A DNA stretch of 64,000 nucleotides from Microvirga sp. (GCA_029266525.1 JAQSWQ010000022.1:1-64000); one strand, 5' to 3'; numbered from the stretch's first letter, positions 20,175-30,976 are shown. Translations and numbers: made by a program. The notes: generated from the letters alone by a model not told the origin.

Positions 20175-22010
20175 CTAAGAGCGCCAGGGCAGCGTGAGCG
20201 AGGAGGCCATGGCGCCGCCGCGCCGGATCGTCAGCAGCGGCGGGCGCCCGTGCGGGACCTGCGCGTAGTGGTCGGCATCCGCGCCGGCGATCGCAAGGCG
20301 GATGCGGCTGCCGCGCTTGAAGGTCCAGGAGGTCGGGAGCAGCGCGAAGCGCAGCCGCTGCGGCTCGCCCTTCGGCATCGGCGCCGCATCGGCCCGCGCG
20401 AAGGTCCGGAACGGCCAGCTCCAGCGCTGAAGCGGCTCGGGCTCGGCTTCCTTGCGGTGGATCGCGCGCAGCACTCCCTCCGTCACGTAGCGCAGGGTTC
20501 CGTCATCCTCGATCTCGGAGAGATAGACGTGCACGGCGGCATCGCCCTCGCTCGACGACATCCAGAGGTCGAGGACCGGATGGCCGGAGACCTCGGCGTC
20601 GTCCGACACGGGCTCGGAGGTATAGCGCAGCATGCGCGCGTCCCGCCCCTGCCAGTCGCCATAATAGTCGCGCGTGTCCTCGGCTGCCAAGCGTTCGTGC
20701 CGCGTGTTGGCGCCCGTCCCGACGGTGAAGTCGACCTTGTATGAGTCCTCGCCTTCCCCATCCGGCGCCTCGGCGAGTGCGCCCGCGGCGGCGAGATGGA
20801 ACGTCCTCGCCTCCCGAACCGGTGGCCAGCCCGGCGCGGCGCGCCAGGCTTCGCCGCCCATCACGAAGTAATGCACCCGGGCTTCCGACTGCAGGCCCGT
20901 GTCGCGGTCCATCAGGTAGTGGTCGAAGAAGCGCAGGACCTCGGCGAGCACGTTGAAGCGCGGCTCGACGGCGTCGCGGAAGGGCGAGACGTTGGCGCGC
21001 GCCCCGTGGTCCCAGGGCCCGAGCAGCAGGTGCTGCCGCTCGTTCGGCAGCGACAGGAAGCGGGCGATGGCGCCGTTGGCGAATCCGGCTCCATCCATCC
21101 AGCCGCCGATGGAGTAGACCGCCACGTCTTGCCGGATCTCATGAGCGTAGTTGTAGGGGCTGAAGGAGGGCGCACCGAAGCTTGGGTCGTAGGGCAGGCG
21201 GTCGTCGGTGAAGCGGAACTCGGTGATGAAGTCAGGCATGTGGAAATTGCCGAGATGCTCCCTTGTCGCCTCGCGCAGGAGCTTTCCGTCAGCGTCCTCG
21301 TCGACCGGCTGCGGACCGGCGAAATTGGGGTCCCTGAAGTAGGCGTAGTTGGCGAGGAGATCGCGCCGGTCGTGGTCGAGCGCGATCATGAGCTGGTCGT
21401 AGCTCGCCGCGAGCCGGTTCAGCAGCACCCCGCCCGGATAGAAGTGGTCCACATAGGTGTTCCACACCGCAAACAGCGGCGCGACCGCCTTCACGCCGGG
21501 ATGGCCCGTGCTTGCGAGGAAGAGGGCGGCGGCGCCGAGATAGGAGATGCCGGTCGAGCCGATGACGCCGTCCGACCAGGGCTGCGACACGATCCATTCT
21601 GCGATCTCGCGGTAATCGTCGCGCTCGGTCGGCGAGCGGAAGCTGTCGCGCGTGCCGAAGCTCGCTCCGGTGCCGCGCACGTCGACGACGACGAGCGCAT
21701 AGCCGCGCGGGACGAAGAAGTCGCGGTACTTCGCGGCGTTCGGGCTGTTCTCGGTCCCGGCCGGCGCGCCGGCCTTCAATGCGAAGCGGCGGTAATAGGG
21801 CGTGAGGATCAGGATCGTCGGCAGCTTCGCGGCGGGCGCGGCTTGCGCCTCGTGCGGCAGGTAGACGTCGACCGCGAGGCGGCAGCCGTCGCGCATCGCG
21901 ACGTAGCGCGAGAACGGCCTTGCCGGGCAGGCGAACTCAGGCGGGCGCGTCGCGAGATAGGCGCTCGGAGGGACGCGCCAAGCCTGTCCGTTCGTGTCGG
22001 TGTCGGCCAT
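20175..22010 (-). CDS. CocE/NonD family hydrolase (X-Pro dipeptidyl-peptidase-like)
   Basis: About 611 residues from ATG 22010 (MADTDTNGQ); an in-frame start 17 codons earlier is possible. The N-terminal alpha/beta-hydrolase domain starts at RYVAMRDGCRLAVDVYLP. The oxyanion region is VDVRGTGAS, the nucleophile Ser lies in STGISYLGAAALF (CocE GxSYxG), and the late His is in GPWDHGA. The C-terminal half is the X-Pro dipeptidyl-peptidase jelly-roll domain (about 370-611). Relatives cleave acyl-proline dipeptides, cocaine esters or beta-lactam esters. No signal peptide is seen, so action is cytoplasmic, on imported substrate. It lies 37 bases before the peptide-receptor gene. Confidence 0.9.
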   Translation of the reverse strand: MADTDTNGQAWRVPPSAYLATRPPEFACPARPFSRYVAMRDGCRLAVDVYLPHEAQAAPAAKLPTILILTPYYRRFALKAGAPAGTENSPNAAKYRDFFVPRGYALVVVDVRGTGASFGTRDSFRSPTERDDYREIAEWIVSQPWSDGVIGSTGISYLGAAALFLASTGHPGVKAVAPLFAVWNTYVDHFYPGGVLLNRLAASYDQLMIALDHDRRDLLANYAYFRDPNFAGPQPVDEDADGKLLREATREHLGNFHMPDFITEFRFTDDRLPYDPSFGAPSFSPYNYAHEIRQDVAVYSIGGWMDGAGFANGAIARFLSLPNERQHLLLGPWDHGARANVSPFRDAVEPRFNVLAEVLRFFDHYLMDRDTGLQSEARVHYFVMGGEAWRAAPGWPPVREARTFHLAAAGALAEAPDGEGEDSYKVDFTVGTGANTRHERLAAEDTRDYYGDWQGRDARMLRYTSEPVSDDAEVSGHPVLDLWMSSSEGDAAVHVYLSEIEDDGTLRYVTEGVLRAIHRKEAEPEPLQRWSWPFRTFARADAAPMPKGEPQRLRFALLPTSWTFKRGSRIRLAIAGADADHYAQVPHGRPPLLTIRRGGAMASSLTLPWRS

Positions 22011-22147
22011 CGGCCCTGTCCATGTCCGACGCTTCGATACAGCATCGCTCCGCCGGTTCAACCGTAGCCGCCCGCCCCTGGGCTGCGGCAGAATATGGCG
22101 ACGTCAGGTCGCGTTGCAGGAGGTCGCACGTGCTGGATCTGTCGCGC

Positions 22148-23773
22148 TCAGGCGACGAGCGCGACGCCGTCGCGGCCGGGATCGGCGCCGCCGTCGAGCC
22201 GCCCGTCGCGGCAGCGGATGCCGTGCACATAGCCGAAGGTGAAGCTGTGGGGGCTGCGCACGACGCGGTACCCGTCGGCCTCGAGCGCGCGGGTCACGAA
22301 GCGCGGGATGCGGTTTGCAACGTCGATGGCGCTGCTCGTCGCCGAGAAGCGCGGCGCGGCGACCGCCTCCGCCATCGACATGCCGAAATCGATCGCGTTC
22401 ACGATCGCCTGCAGGACGCCCATCACGATCTGCGTGCCGCCCGGCGCGCCGATCACGATGAAGGGCTCGTCGTCCTTGAACACGATGGTCGGAACCATGG
22501 CCGTGAAGCGGGCCTTGCCGGGCGCTAGACTGCCGGCGCGGCCGGGCCGCGGGTCGAATACCGACATGCAGTTGTTGTACACGAAGCCGAGCCCCTCGGT
22601 GACGACCCCGGACGACATGCCGAGCGAGTGGGTCATGGTCACGCAATTGCCGGCGCGGTCGACGACGGAGAGCTGGGTCGTGTTGGGCGGCGGCGGTGGA
22701 TCGGCGTTGAGGCGCGGCACCTCGGCCTTGACGCCGCGAAGGATATCGGCCGCGAGCCCGGCGGCGTAATCCTTCGACACGAGCCGATCTAGCGGCACCT
22801 CGGTGAAGGCAGGATCGCCGACGAAGCGGTCCTTGTCGATCGTCGCACGCTTCATCGCCTCCGTGACCACCCGGATGTACTCCGGCGTGTTGTGGCCGAG
22901 CCCGGCGAGGTCGAAGCGCTCGAGCATATTGAGCATCTCGAGAAGCATCACGCCGCCGCCCGGCGGGCGGTTGGTGGTGACCCGGTAGCCGCGATAGCTG
23001 CCCGACAGGGGCGCCGCGCGCCGCGGGCGGTAGCTCGCGAGGTCGTCCCGCGAGAGGAGGCCGCCGTTGCGCGCAAAGTCTTCGGCGATGCGCTCGGCGA
23101 TCTCGCCCTCGTAGAACACCGCCGAGCCCTTCTCGGCGATGAGCGCGAGGGTCGCCGCGTAATCGGGATTCTTCACGAGCTCTCCGACACGCCGGGGCGA
23201 ATCGTCGGGGCGGCAGTAAAGGCGCCGTCCGGCCGGGCTGAAGCGCAGGCGCTCGGGATTGGGCGTGCGGCCCATCTCGCCTTCGTCCAGCCAATAGCGC
23301 TCGACCGCCGGCCGCACGAGCCAGCCGTCCCGGGCCCATTCGATCGCCGGCCGGCAGATCTCCTTCCAAGGCAGCACGCCGATGGAGCGATGGATCTCCT
23401 CGAAGGCGCGTAGGCTCGCCGGCACGCAGACCGACTGGTAGCCGATGTCGTTGACGCGGCCCTTGAGCATGAAGCCGAATCCGTCTCGCGCCTCGCCCTC
23501 GACGAGGTGCTCCCACATGCCGGGACGCGTCGCGGCGGGCGCAGGCGCGTGGAAGTCGACGTATTCGTGCACCTGCCGCGCAGGCATATAGACGCCGGCG
23601 CTGCCGAAGCCGGCGATGCCGCACATCAGCGGATCGACCACGGTCTGCACGAAGGCCGCGGCGATCGCGGCGTCGACGGCGTTTCCGCCGGCCCGCATCG
23701 CCTCGACGCCGGCCTCGGCCGCCTCCGGCTGCGGCGCCACCACCATTCCGCTTTCGAACGCTGATCCTTTCAT
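22148..23773 (-). CDS. Gamma-glutamyltransferase family protein
   Basis: 541 residues of the Ntn-hydrolase GGT family, made as a precursor that cleaves itself before a catalytic Thr. Here that site is PNTTQLSVVDRAGN (about 373-386), which would give a large and a small subunit. The canonical sequence is TTH; TTQ occurs in some bacterial homologues. Other signatures are AGGNAVDAAIAAAF near the N-terminus, RPPGGGVMLLEML, and the glycine motif GAPGGTQIVMGVLQ. There is no signal peptide, unlike periplasmic GGT of E. coli, so it should act in the cytoplasm. Substrates may be gamma-glutamyl peptides or other acyl amides (the family includes cephalosporin acylases). Confidence 0.92.
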   Translation of the reverse strand: MKGSAFESGMVVAPQPEAAEAGVEAMRAGGNAVDAAIAAAFVQTVVDPLMCGIAGFGSAGVYMPARQVHEYVDFHAPAPAATRPGMWEHLVEGEARDGFGFMLKGRVNDIGYQSVCVPASLRAFEEIHRSIGVLPWKEICRPAIEWARDGWLVRPAVERYWLDEGEMGRTPNPERLRFSPAGRRLYCRPDDSPRRVGELVKNPDYAATLALIAEKGSAVFYEGEIAERIAEDFARNGGLLSRDDLASYRPRRAAPLSGSYRGYRVTTNRPPGGGVMLLEMLNMLERFDLAGLGHNTPEYIRVVTEAMKRATIDKDRFVGDPAFTEVPLDRLVSKDYAAGLAADILRGVKAEVPRLNADPPPPPNTTQLSVVDRAGNCVTMTHSLGMSSGVVTEGLGFVYNNCMSVFDPRPGRAGSLAPGKARFTAMVPTIVFKDDEPFIVIGAPGGTQIVMGVLQAIVNAIDFGMSMAEAVAAPRFSATSSAIDVANRIPRFVTRALEADGYRVVRSPHSFTFGYVHGIRCRDGRLDGGADPGRDGVALVA

Positions 23774-23791
23774 TCCGAAACCCCGTTGATG

Positions 23792-25756
23792 CTACTCGGC
23801 CGGCAGCGACACGTCGTGACGCGGCCGTCCCCAATCGCGCGCGAGCGCGAGCGTCGGCTCGAGATCCTCCTCGAGCATGAAGCCGTCCGCGATCAGCGCC
23901 TCCGCGGCCGTGCGGATGCGGGCGACATAACCCTCGGCCGAGCCGTAACGCTCGAGGATCGGACGGCGCGGATCGCCGACCATGGCCGCGCCCTCCGCCG
24001 TGTCGGGCAGCGCAATCGTCGCCCCGTCAAAGCCGTGCATGGCCCCATGGCCGAAGCCGCGCGAGCGGATGTTCCAGCCGGTGTAGGTCGCGAGCGGCGC
24101 CGCGACCATGGGGGCACGGATGCCCGCGATCTCGTTGCCGTCGGCGTCGACGGCGGGGACAAGGACCGCGTAGGCGCCCGCCTGCGCACCGTCGAAGCCG
24201 TTCGGCGCGCGCGGCGCGATCACGCCCGGAATGTTGGGGAACGCCGCGCGCCAAGTCGTCTCGCTGACGAGCGTGCCCTCGGCGCGCCGCGGCATGCGGC
24301 TCGGGGGCGGCGGCGCGCCGGCTGTCGCCCAGCGGTCGAGCGCGTCGAGCAGCGCGCGGAAGAGAAACGAGGTCTGCACCACGTTGGTCGGGTGCTCGAA
24401 ACCGCCGGTTGCCGGCCTCTCGGCGCGTGGATCGGCATAGTGCTGCGAGCTCGCCCAGCTGTAGATGCGCACGTTCTCGGGCTCGGGAAGGTCGTTCCCG
24501 GCTGCGTCGGTGTGCACGAGCGAGCCGCGGCGCTGCCAGTACTCGGTCGAGGTCTGGGTGTGGATGATCAGCGGGTCGGTGTCGGGTCGCTTCGCGATCG
24601 CGTCGCGCGCCCCGGTCAGCGGGTCCTCCGAAAAGTCATAGGCGAAGGGGAAGGTATCGGTCTCGTTGCCGTGGTCTTCGTATTGCTGGCTGCCGGCGAC
24701 CGTGAGATTGGCGAAGCGGCTCATGTTCATGCGGCCGGCTCCGGCGACATGCGCGAACACCCCGTCGAAGACGCGCCCGCCGCCTGGATTCGCGTTGAAG
24801 CCGCGATGGACGAAATCGCGGATGCAGCGGCCGGTCTGCGAACGGCCCCACGCATAGGCCCTCTCGGCGCCGCGTCCCTCGTGCAGGAGGGGGTTCTCGG
24901 GGCTGTCCGATTTGAGACAGGCGATCGCGTCGCGCACGACCGCATGGCCGAGCCCGAGGACGAGCGGCGCGGACCCTTCATATTCGAGTTCGTAGATCCA
25001 GCCGGGCTGGATCCCGTCTGCAAGGTGGATGTGCGTCGCGGACGGCACGACCGCGCGCTCCTCGCCGGCATTGTCGAGCCCGATCCCGGCCTCCTCGCGC
25101 GCGAAAGCCCAACGCTCGGGCGGAATAACGAAGGGCTGCGAACCGGGATAGCGCCGGCGCGTGAGCTTGGCGCGACGGGTGTCGAGCGACACCGCCGGAT
25201 GGCTGCGCGTGGTGATGCGGGCGCTCAAGGGAAAGCTCGTCACGCCCGGCCGGTCGGCGATGAACTCGGTGCGCACGAGCCCGGCGACGGCTTCTCCGTT
25301 GATCCTGGCGACCGGCAGGTCGAGCAGCATGCGCCCGCCGCCGGGCAGGAGATCGGCCTGCCAAGCCACCCAGCCGATCGAGTATCCCCGCCGCATCAGG
25401 AAGCCGTTGCCGGCATGCGCCCGGGTCAGCGGCGCGTTCGAGTGGACGGCGTCGTTGAAGAACTGCAGCGCCCGCTTGTTGCCGCGGTTGCCGTAGTCGA
25501 AGAACAGCCGGCCGTTGCCGCGCCCGAGATCGACCGGTTTCAGGATCATGAAATCGGCCGTGCAGGCGATGAGCCCATCCGGGCCGAGCGATGCGAGCGC
25601 GAGATCGGCGACGGCGCCTTCGGGCACGGAAGCGGGGTCGACGCGGACATGCACCTTCCCGCCGAGGCGTTCATAGGCGCCGCTCGCGCCGAACGCCTCC
25701 CCGTCGTCGAAGACCTGCCGGTCTTCGGTCGAGAACGCGACTTGTCCTCTCGTCAT
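23792..25756 (-). CDS. Alpha/beta hydrolase domain-containing protein (PF20091-like)
   Basis: 654 residues from ATG 25756 (MTRGQVAFSTEDRQ). The sequence matches large alpha/beta-hydrolase-domain proteins of unknown substrate: LFFDYGNRGNKRALQFFND, GFLMRRGYSIGWVAWQAD, and the nucleophile region YAWGRSQTGRCIRDFVHRGFN, where Ser in GRSQTG is the likely catalytic residue. FDGVFAHVAGAGR and SSQHYADP are also conserved. No signal peptide is evident. It is first in the long minus-strand block, 18 bases before the GGT gene, and diverges from the carboxylase gene with a gap of about 176 bases that must hold both promoters. Confidence 0.85.
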   Translation of the reverse strand: MTRGQVAFSTEDRQVFDDGEAFGASGAYERLGGKVHVRVDPASVPEGAVADLALASLGPDGLIACTADFMILKPVDLGRGNGRLFFDYGNRGNKRALQFFNDAVHSNAPLTRAHAGNGFLMRRGYSIGWVAWQADLLPGGGRMLLDLPVARINGEAVAGLVRTEFIADRPGVTSFPLSARITTRSHPAVSLDTRRAKLTRRRYPGSQPFVIPPERWAFAREEAGIGLDNAGEERAVVPSATHIHLADGIQPGWIYELEYEGSAPLVLGLGHAVVRDAIACLKSDSPENPLLHEGRGAERAYAWGRSQTGRCIRDFVHRGFNANPGGGRVFDGVFAHVAGAGRMNMSRFANLTVAGSQQYEDHGNETDTFPFAYDFSEDPLTGARDAIAKRPDTDPLIIHTQTSTEYWQRRGSLVHTDAAGNDLPEPENVRIYSWASSQHYADPRAERPATGGFEHPTNVVQTSFLFRALLDALDRWATAGAPPPPSRMPRRAEGTLVSETTWRAAFPNIPGVIAPRAPNGFDGAQAGAYAVLVPAVDADGNEIAGIRAPMVAAPLATYTGWNIRSRGFGHGAMHGFDGATIALPDTAEGAAMVGDPRRPILERYGSAEGYVARIRTAAEALIADGFMLEEDLEPTLALARDWGRPRHDVSLPAE

Positions 25757-25932
25757 CTGCCCCACCCCGGCGCGCCCGCGGACCTTCGAAGCCTTGATCG
25801 GGCGTCCGTAGGCCAGTGCGCCCGCCTTGTCGACGCGGCCGGACGCATGCCTATTTTGCCGCGCGCGCTCGTGGGCTACATGCGCCATGCGGCGAGGGAT
25901 CGACCTGCATTGCCGCGACCACCGGAGCCTTC

Positions 25933-27948
<2,016 letters not shown>

Positions 27949-28055
27949 ACGCGTCCTCTTCTCTTCGGGCCGACGCCTGTGGGTGGCGGGCTGCGCGCGC
28001 GGCTGTGTACCATGGCCGCATTGAACGGCGGCCGCACCGGGCCGTAAGAAGGGCT

Positions 28056-28493
28056 ATGGCCCTCCACCTTCTCAAGCTCTGCGTCGGCTGCGATTCGATC
28101 CGCGACCTCGAGGAGTGGATCGAGGAAAACGCGGCCCATCACCGCCGCCTCGGGCGCCCCTACGAGCAGACCCACACCACCCGCATGGTGCCGAAGCGCA
28201 TGGAGGCGATCGTCGGCGCCGGGTCGCTGTATTGGGTGATCAAGGGCCAGGTCGCCTGCCGGCAGCGGCTACTCGCCATCCGTCCGTTCACCGACGGGGA
28301 GGGGATCGGACGCTGCCGCCTCGTGCTCGAGCCGATCGTGGTGCCGGTCGAGCCGCGGCCCTGCCGGCCGTTCCAGGGTTGGCGCTATCTTCAGAAGAAG
28401 GACGCGCCGCGCGATCTCACCCGCCGCTCGGGCGATCTCGCCGCGATGCCGGAGACGCTGCGGCGCGAGCTCGTCGATCTCGGGCTTCTCTGA
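28056..28493 (+). CDS. DUF1489 family protein
   Basis: 145 residues beginning MALHLLKLCVGCDSIRDLEEWI, the family signature. Other conserved parts are THTTRMVPKRMEAIVGAGSLYWVIKGQVACRQRLLAI (split by short gaps), PCRPFQGWRYL and APRDLT. The family is confined mainly to Alphaproteobacteria and has no known function. The Cys-x2-Cys (CVGC) and the conserved basic residues could bind metal or nucleic acid; that is speculation. AGAAGGG lies just before the ATG. It starts about 107 bases after the carboxylase gene. Confidence 0.88.
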   Translation: MALHLLKLCVGCDSIRDLEEWIEENAAHHRRLGRPYEQTHTTRMVPKRMEAIVGAGSLYWVIKGQVACRQRLLAIRPFTDGEGIGRCRLVLEPIVVPVEPRPCRPFQGWRYLQKKDAPRDLTRRSGDLAAMPETLRRELVDLGLL

Positions 28494-28570
28494 TGTCCTG
28501 TGTGCGTTCTCGCACACACGGCGGGCGCCGGCGGCGCGATCATGCTCCCAACAAGACTTGGGAGAGTGTC

Positions 28571-28927
28571 ATGTTGGTCGCCGCTTCCGAAGGCCAGGGC
28601 TTCCGCTACGAGGTCGTCGAGCGCACCGAAGGTTATCTGGTTCGTTCGCGCTGCCTCGACTCGGGCGCCGTCGACGAATCCGAGAGCAAGCTCTTCCGCA
28701 CCGCTCCCGTCGCCTTCCGCTATGCCGAGATGTCGGCCTCGTTCGACCGCTACGCAGCTTCCCGCATGGCCGGGGAGGAGGCGATCGCCGAGCTCGCCGA
28801 GCTCGAGGCCCAGCAGCGGCTGTTCGCAGAGCTCAGCCGCCGCCTGCTGGATGACGGCATGGCCGCGATGGTGCTCGACGCCTGGGAACGGGCCGACGAG
28901 GAGCGCGACCGCCGGCGTTTCCACTGA
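28571..28927 (+). CDS. Uncharacterised 118-residue protein, tandem paralogue A
   Basis: Starts at ATG 28571 with GGGAGA five bases upstream. The protein (MLVAASEGQGFRYEVVER) has 118 residues, no signal or membrane segment, a beta-rich first half and helical acidic/basic second half. It aligns without a gap to the next gene product: 35 of the first 63 residues are identical, including EG, RYE, GYLV, LDxG, FRTxPVAFxYAEMSAxFDR and AA. The second half is much less alike. I recognise no domain. The pairing and equal length show a tandem duplication followed by divergence of the C-terminal half. Confidence 0.8.
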   Translation: MLVAASEGQGFRYEVVERTEGYLVRSRCLDSGAVDESESKLFRTAPVAFRYAEMSASFDRYAASRMAGEEAIAELAELEAQQRLFAELSRRLLDDGMAAMVLDAWERADEERDRRRFH

Positions 28928-28940
28928 ACCGCGCCTTAAG

Positions 28941-28966
28941 CACGGTTCCGCACAAGCGGAACCGTG
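28941..28966 (+). repeat. Perfect 11-bp hairpin between the tandem paralogues
   Basis: CACGGTTCCGC and GCGGAACCGTG are perfect reverse complements around the loop ACAA, 14 bases after the stop of paralogue A. No T-run follows, so it may be an intergenic repeat, an RNA-stabilising element, or a partial terminator that sets the ratio of the two genes. The core GGTTCC/GGAACC also appears in the palindrome after tolC. Confidence 0.7.
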
Positions 28967-29056
28967 GGCCGCCGATCGGCATTGCATCTGCGTGTAGCGC
29001 GTTGCGGTGTGCGGCCTCGGAGACCCTGGCATCGCGCGTGTCAGCGGAGTCGCGCG

Positions 29057-29413
29057 ATGTTCATGTCAGCAGCGGAAGGCCGGCACTGGCGCTACGAAAT
29101 CTGCGAGCATTCGGACGGCTATCTCGTCCAGATGCGCGACCTCGACACCGGCGAGCTCGACGACGAGTTCGCGACCGTTTTCCGGACCCTGCCCGTGGCT
29201 TTCGCCTATGCCGAGATGTCGGCGGCCTTCGACCGCTTCGCCGCGGCCGAGGTCGAGAACAGCACCGACGAGGAGACCGTCCTCGAGTTGCAGGTGAGCG
29301 AGCGCAACTTCATCGATCTGAGCGACCGCTTGCACGATGTCGGCATCAACGGCGTCGCCATCCGCGCCTGGGAGAAGTCGCGCGGGTCAAGCCCGCGCAT
29401 GACGCTGCACTGA
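29057..29413 (+). CDS. Uncharacterised 118-residue protein, tandem paralogue B
   Basis: Starts at ATG 29057 with CGGAG seven bases upstream. The sequence begins MFMSAAEGRHWRYEICEHSDGY and is the same length as its upstream neighbour, with 35 of 63 N-terminal residues identical and no gap. The second half (STDEETVLELQVSERNFIDLSDRL) is predicted helical and acidic. The C-terminal residues KSRGSSPRMTLH are encoded by an inserted intergenic-type palindrome (29380-29398), so the natural end may once have been about ten residues earlier. Function unknown. It is followed about 100 bases later by the vWA/J-domain pair. Confidence 0.8.
   Translation: MFMSAAEGRHWRYEICEHSDGYLVQMRDLDTGELDDEFATVFRTLPVAFAYAEMSAAFDRFAAAEVENSTDEETVLELQVSERNFIDLSDRLHDVGINGVAIRAWEKSRGSSPRMTLH
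29380..29398 (+). repeat. Palindromic repeat embedded in coding sequence
   Basis: GCGCGGG and CCCGCGC pair around TCAAG. With its flank it reads CGCGGGTCAAGCCCGCGCAT, the core of a palindromic element widespread in rhizobial genomes whose translation gives the familiar RGSSPRMT string. It covers the last codons of the 118-residue paralogue B. Confidence 0.7.
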
Positions 29414-29512
29414 GCGCCCCGACCCCTCCCGCCGGCGCGAACGGCAACGATCCGACGCGGAAGCGCATTGCAAGCTGGCGGCTGACGCACAAAATGCAGT
29501 GCGAGGGCCGCT

Positions 29513-30250
29513 ATGAACCAGAAGAAGGACGTCGCCAAGCCGGAAGCGGCCGGAACGCCGGCGCAAGCCGCGCCTCCCGCCGCGGTGGACGCCTTCCTGT
29601 CGAGCGCGAGGAAGATCGGGCCGGCGGCGACCGCGGAGGGTAGGGCGCGTCTCGTCTTCGCGCTCGACGCCACGATGAGCCGCCAGCCGACCTGGGACCT
29701 CGCCTGCAAGGTCCAGGCGCAGATGTTCGAGGCCGCCGACACGATCGGCGGCCTCGCCGTCCAGCTCATCTATTTTCGCGGCTTCGACGAGTGCCGCTCC
29801 TCGAAATGGGTCGTGGCGCCGAGCGCGCTCACCGCACTCATGACGCAGATCGCCTGCCGCGGCGGTCACACGCAGATCGGCCGCGTGCTGCGCCACGTGC
29901 GCAAGGAGGCGCAGACGACCGGCGTCAAGGCTCTGGTCTATGTCGGCGATGCGATGGAGGAGCCCGTGGACGATCTCTGCGCGGCCGCGGGCGAGCTCGG
30001 GCTTCTCGGCGTGAAGGCGTTCATGTTCCATGAGGGCCGCGATCCGGTCGCGGCCGGCGCCTTCCAGGAGATCGCGCGCCTGACCGGCGGCGCCTATGCC
30101 CGCTTCGATGCGAACGCGCCGCATTCGCTCGCGGCGCTCCTGCGCGCGGCCGCGACCTACGCCAGCGGTGGCGTCGACGCGCTGAACCGGCTCGCCGCCG
30201 GCAATTCGGAGGCGCGCAAGCTTCTCACCGCCATGGGCGAACGCCGATGA
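29513..30250 (+). CDS. vWA-domain protein paired with a J-domain protein
   Basis: 245 residues. A short proline/alanine-rich N-terminus leads into a von Willebrand A-like domain (about 40-220). The metal-ion site is RLVFALDATMSRQ, with DxTxS in place of the usual DxSxS, followed by VQLIYFRGFDECR and the second site region GGHTQIGRVL; VKALVYVGDAMEE and AGAFQEIARLTGG complete the fold. There is no signal peptide, so it is cytoplasmic. GAGGG precedes the ATG. Its stop overlaps the start of the J-domain gene (ATGA), so the two are co-translated. The role is unknown; vWA domains assemble complexes. Confidence 0.85.
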   Translation: MNQKKDVAKPEAAGTPAQAAPPAAVDAFLSSARKIGPAATAEGRARLVFALDATMSRQPTWDLACKVQAQMFEAADTIGGLAVQLIYFRGFDECRSSKWVVAPSALTALMTQIACRGGHTQIGRVLRHVRKEAQTTGVKALVYVGDAMEEPVDDLCAAAGELGLLGVKAFMFHEGRDPVAAGAFQEIARLTGGAYARFDANAPHSLAALLRAAATYASGGVDALNRLAAGNSEARKLLTAMGERR

Positions 30251-30960
30251 TGACGCTCGTCTACGGCATCGCCGCGGTCGCGGCGGTGTGGTGGCTGTCG
30301 AGCCTCTTCGCGGGCGCCAATCCGTCCGCCATGGCGAAGCGCATGAGGCTGATCGGCGGCGCGGTCGCGCTCGTCGCGGCGGCGGTCCTTCTGGCGCGCG
30401 GGCGCTTCGACCTCGCCTTCATGCTCGCCACCCTGGCAGCCTGGCTCCTCGGCTGGAGCGGCCTCCGCATGCCCGGCTTCGGCAGCCGCACGACGCCGAG
30501 CGCGGGCTCGGTCTCGCGCGTGCGATCGGCCATGATCGAGATGGAGCTCGATCACGACACCGGCGAGATGAACGGCTCGGTGCTGGCCGGCGCCCGCGCC
30601 GGTCGCGCGCTCAAGGACCTCGACGAGGAGGCGCTGCGCCAGCTCTATGAAGAGTGCCGCGCGAACGATCCGGACGGGCTGCGGCTTCTAGAGGCGTATC
30701 TCGACCGCCGGTTTGCCGGCTGGCGTGAACACGCTGAGGCTCACGCCGACCCGGGGCCGCACGGGCGCGCGCAGGCGGGCGCGATGACGGAAGAGGAGGC
30801 GTATCAGATCCTGGGCCTGCAGCCGGGCGCCGACCCTGACGAGGTCCGGCGTGCGCACCGCACGCTGATGATGAAGCTGCATCCCGACCAGGGCGGGACG
30901 ACGTACCTCGCGGCCCGCATCAACGAGGCCAAGGACGTGCTGCTGCGCCGACATCGCTGA
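30247..30960 (+). CDS. Membrane-anchored J-domain (DnaJ-like) co-chaperone
   Basis: 237 residues. Two hydrophobic segments (about 2-20 and 35-75) place it in the inner membrane. The C-terminal J domain (about 177-237) reads EEEAYQILGLQPGADPDEVRRAHRTLMMKLHPDQGG, with the HPD tripeptide needed to stimulate DnaK. The arrangement resembles DjlA/TIM14-like proteins, in which a membrane protein brings Hsp70 to a site. It overlaps the vWA gene by four bases. A GC-rich hairpin at 30977-30992 follows its stop and may end transcription between it and the convergent carboxypeptidase gene. Confidence 0.9.
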   Translation: MMTLVYGIAAVAAVWWLSSLFAGANPSAMAKRMRLIGGAVALVAAAVLLARGRFDLAFMLATLAAWLLGWSGLRMPGFGSRTTPSAGSVSRVRSAMIEMELDHDTGEMNGSVLAGARAGRALKDLDEEALRQLYEECRANDPDGLRLLEAYLDRRFAGWREHAEAHADPGPHGRAQAGAMTEEEAYQILGLQPGADPDEVRRAHRTLMMKLHPDQGGTTYLAARINEAKDVLLRRHR

Positions 30961-30976
30961 TACTCCACTTAGCGAG

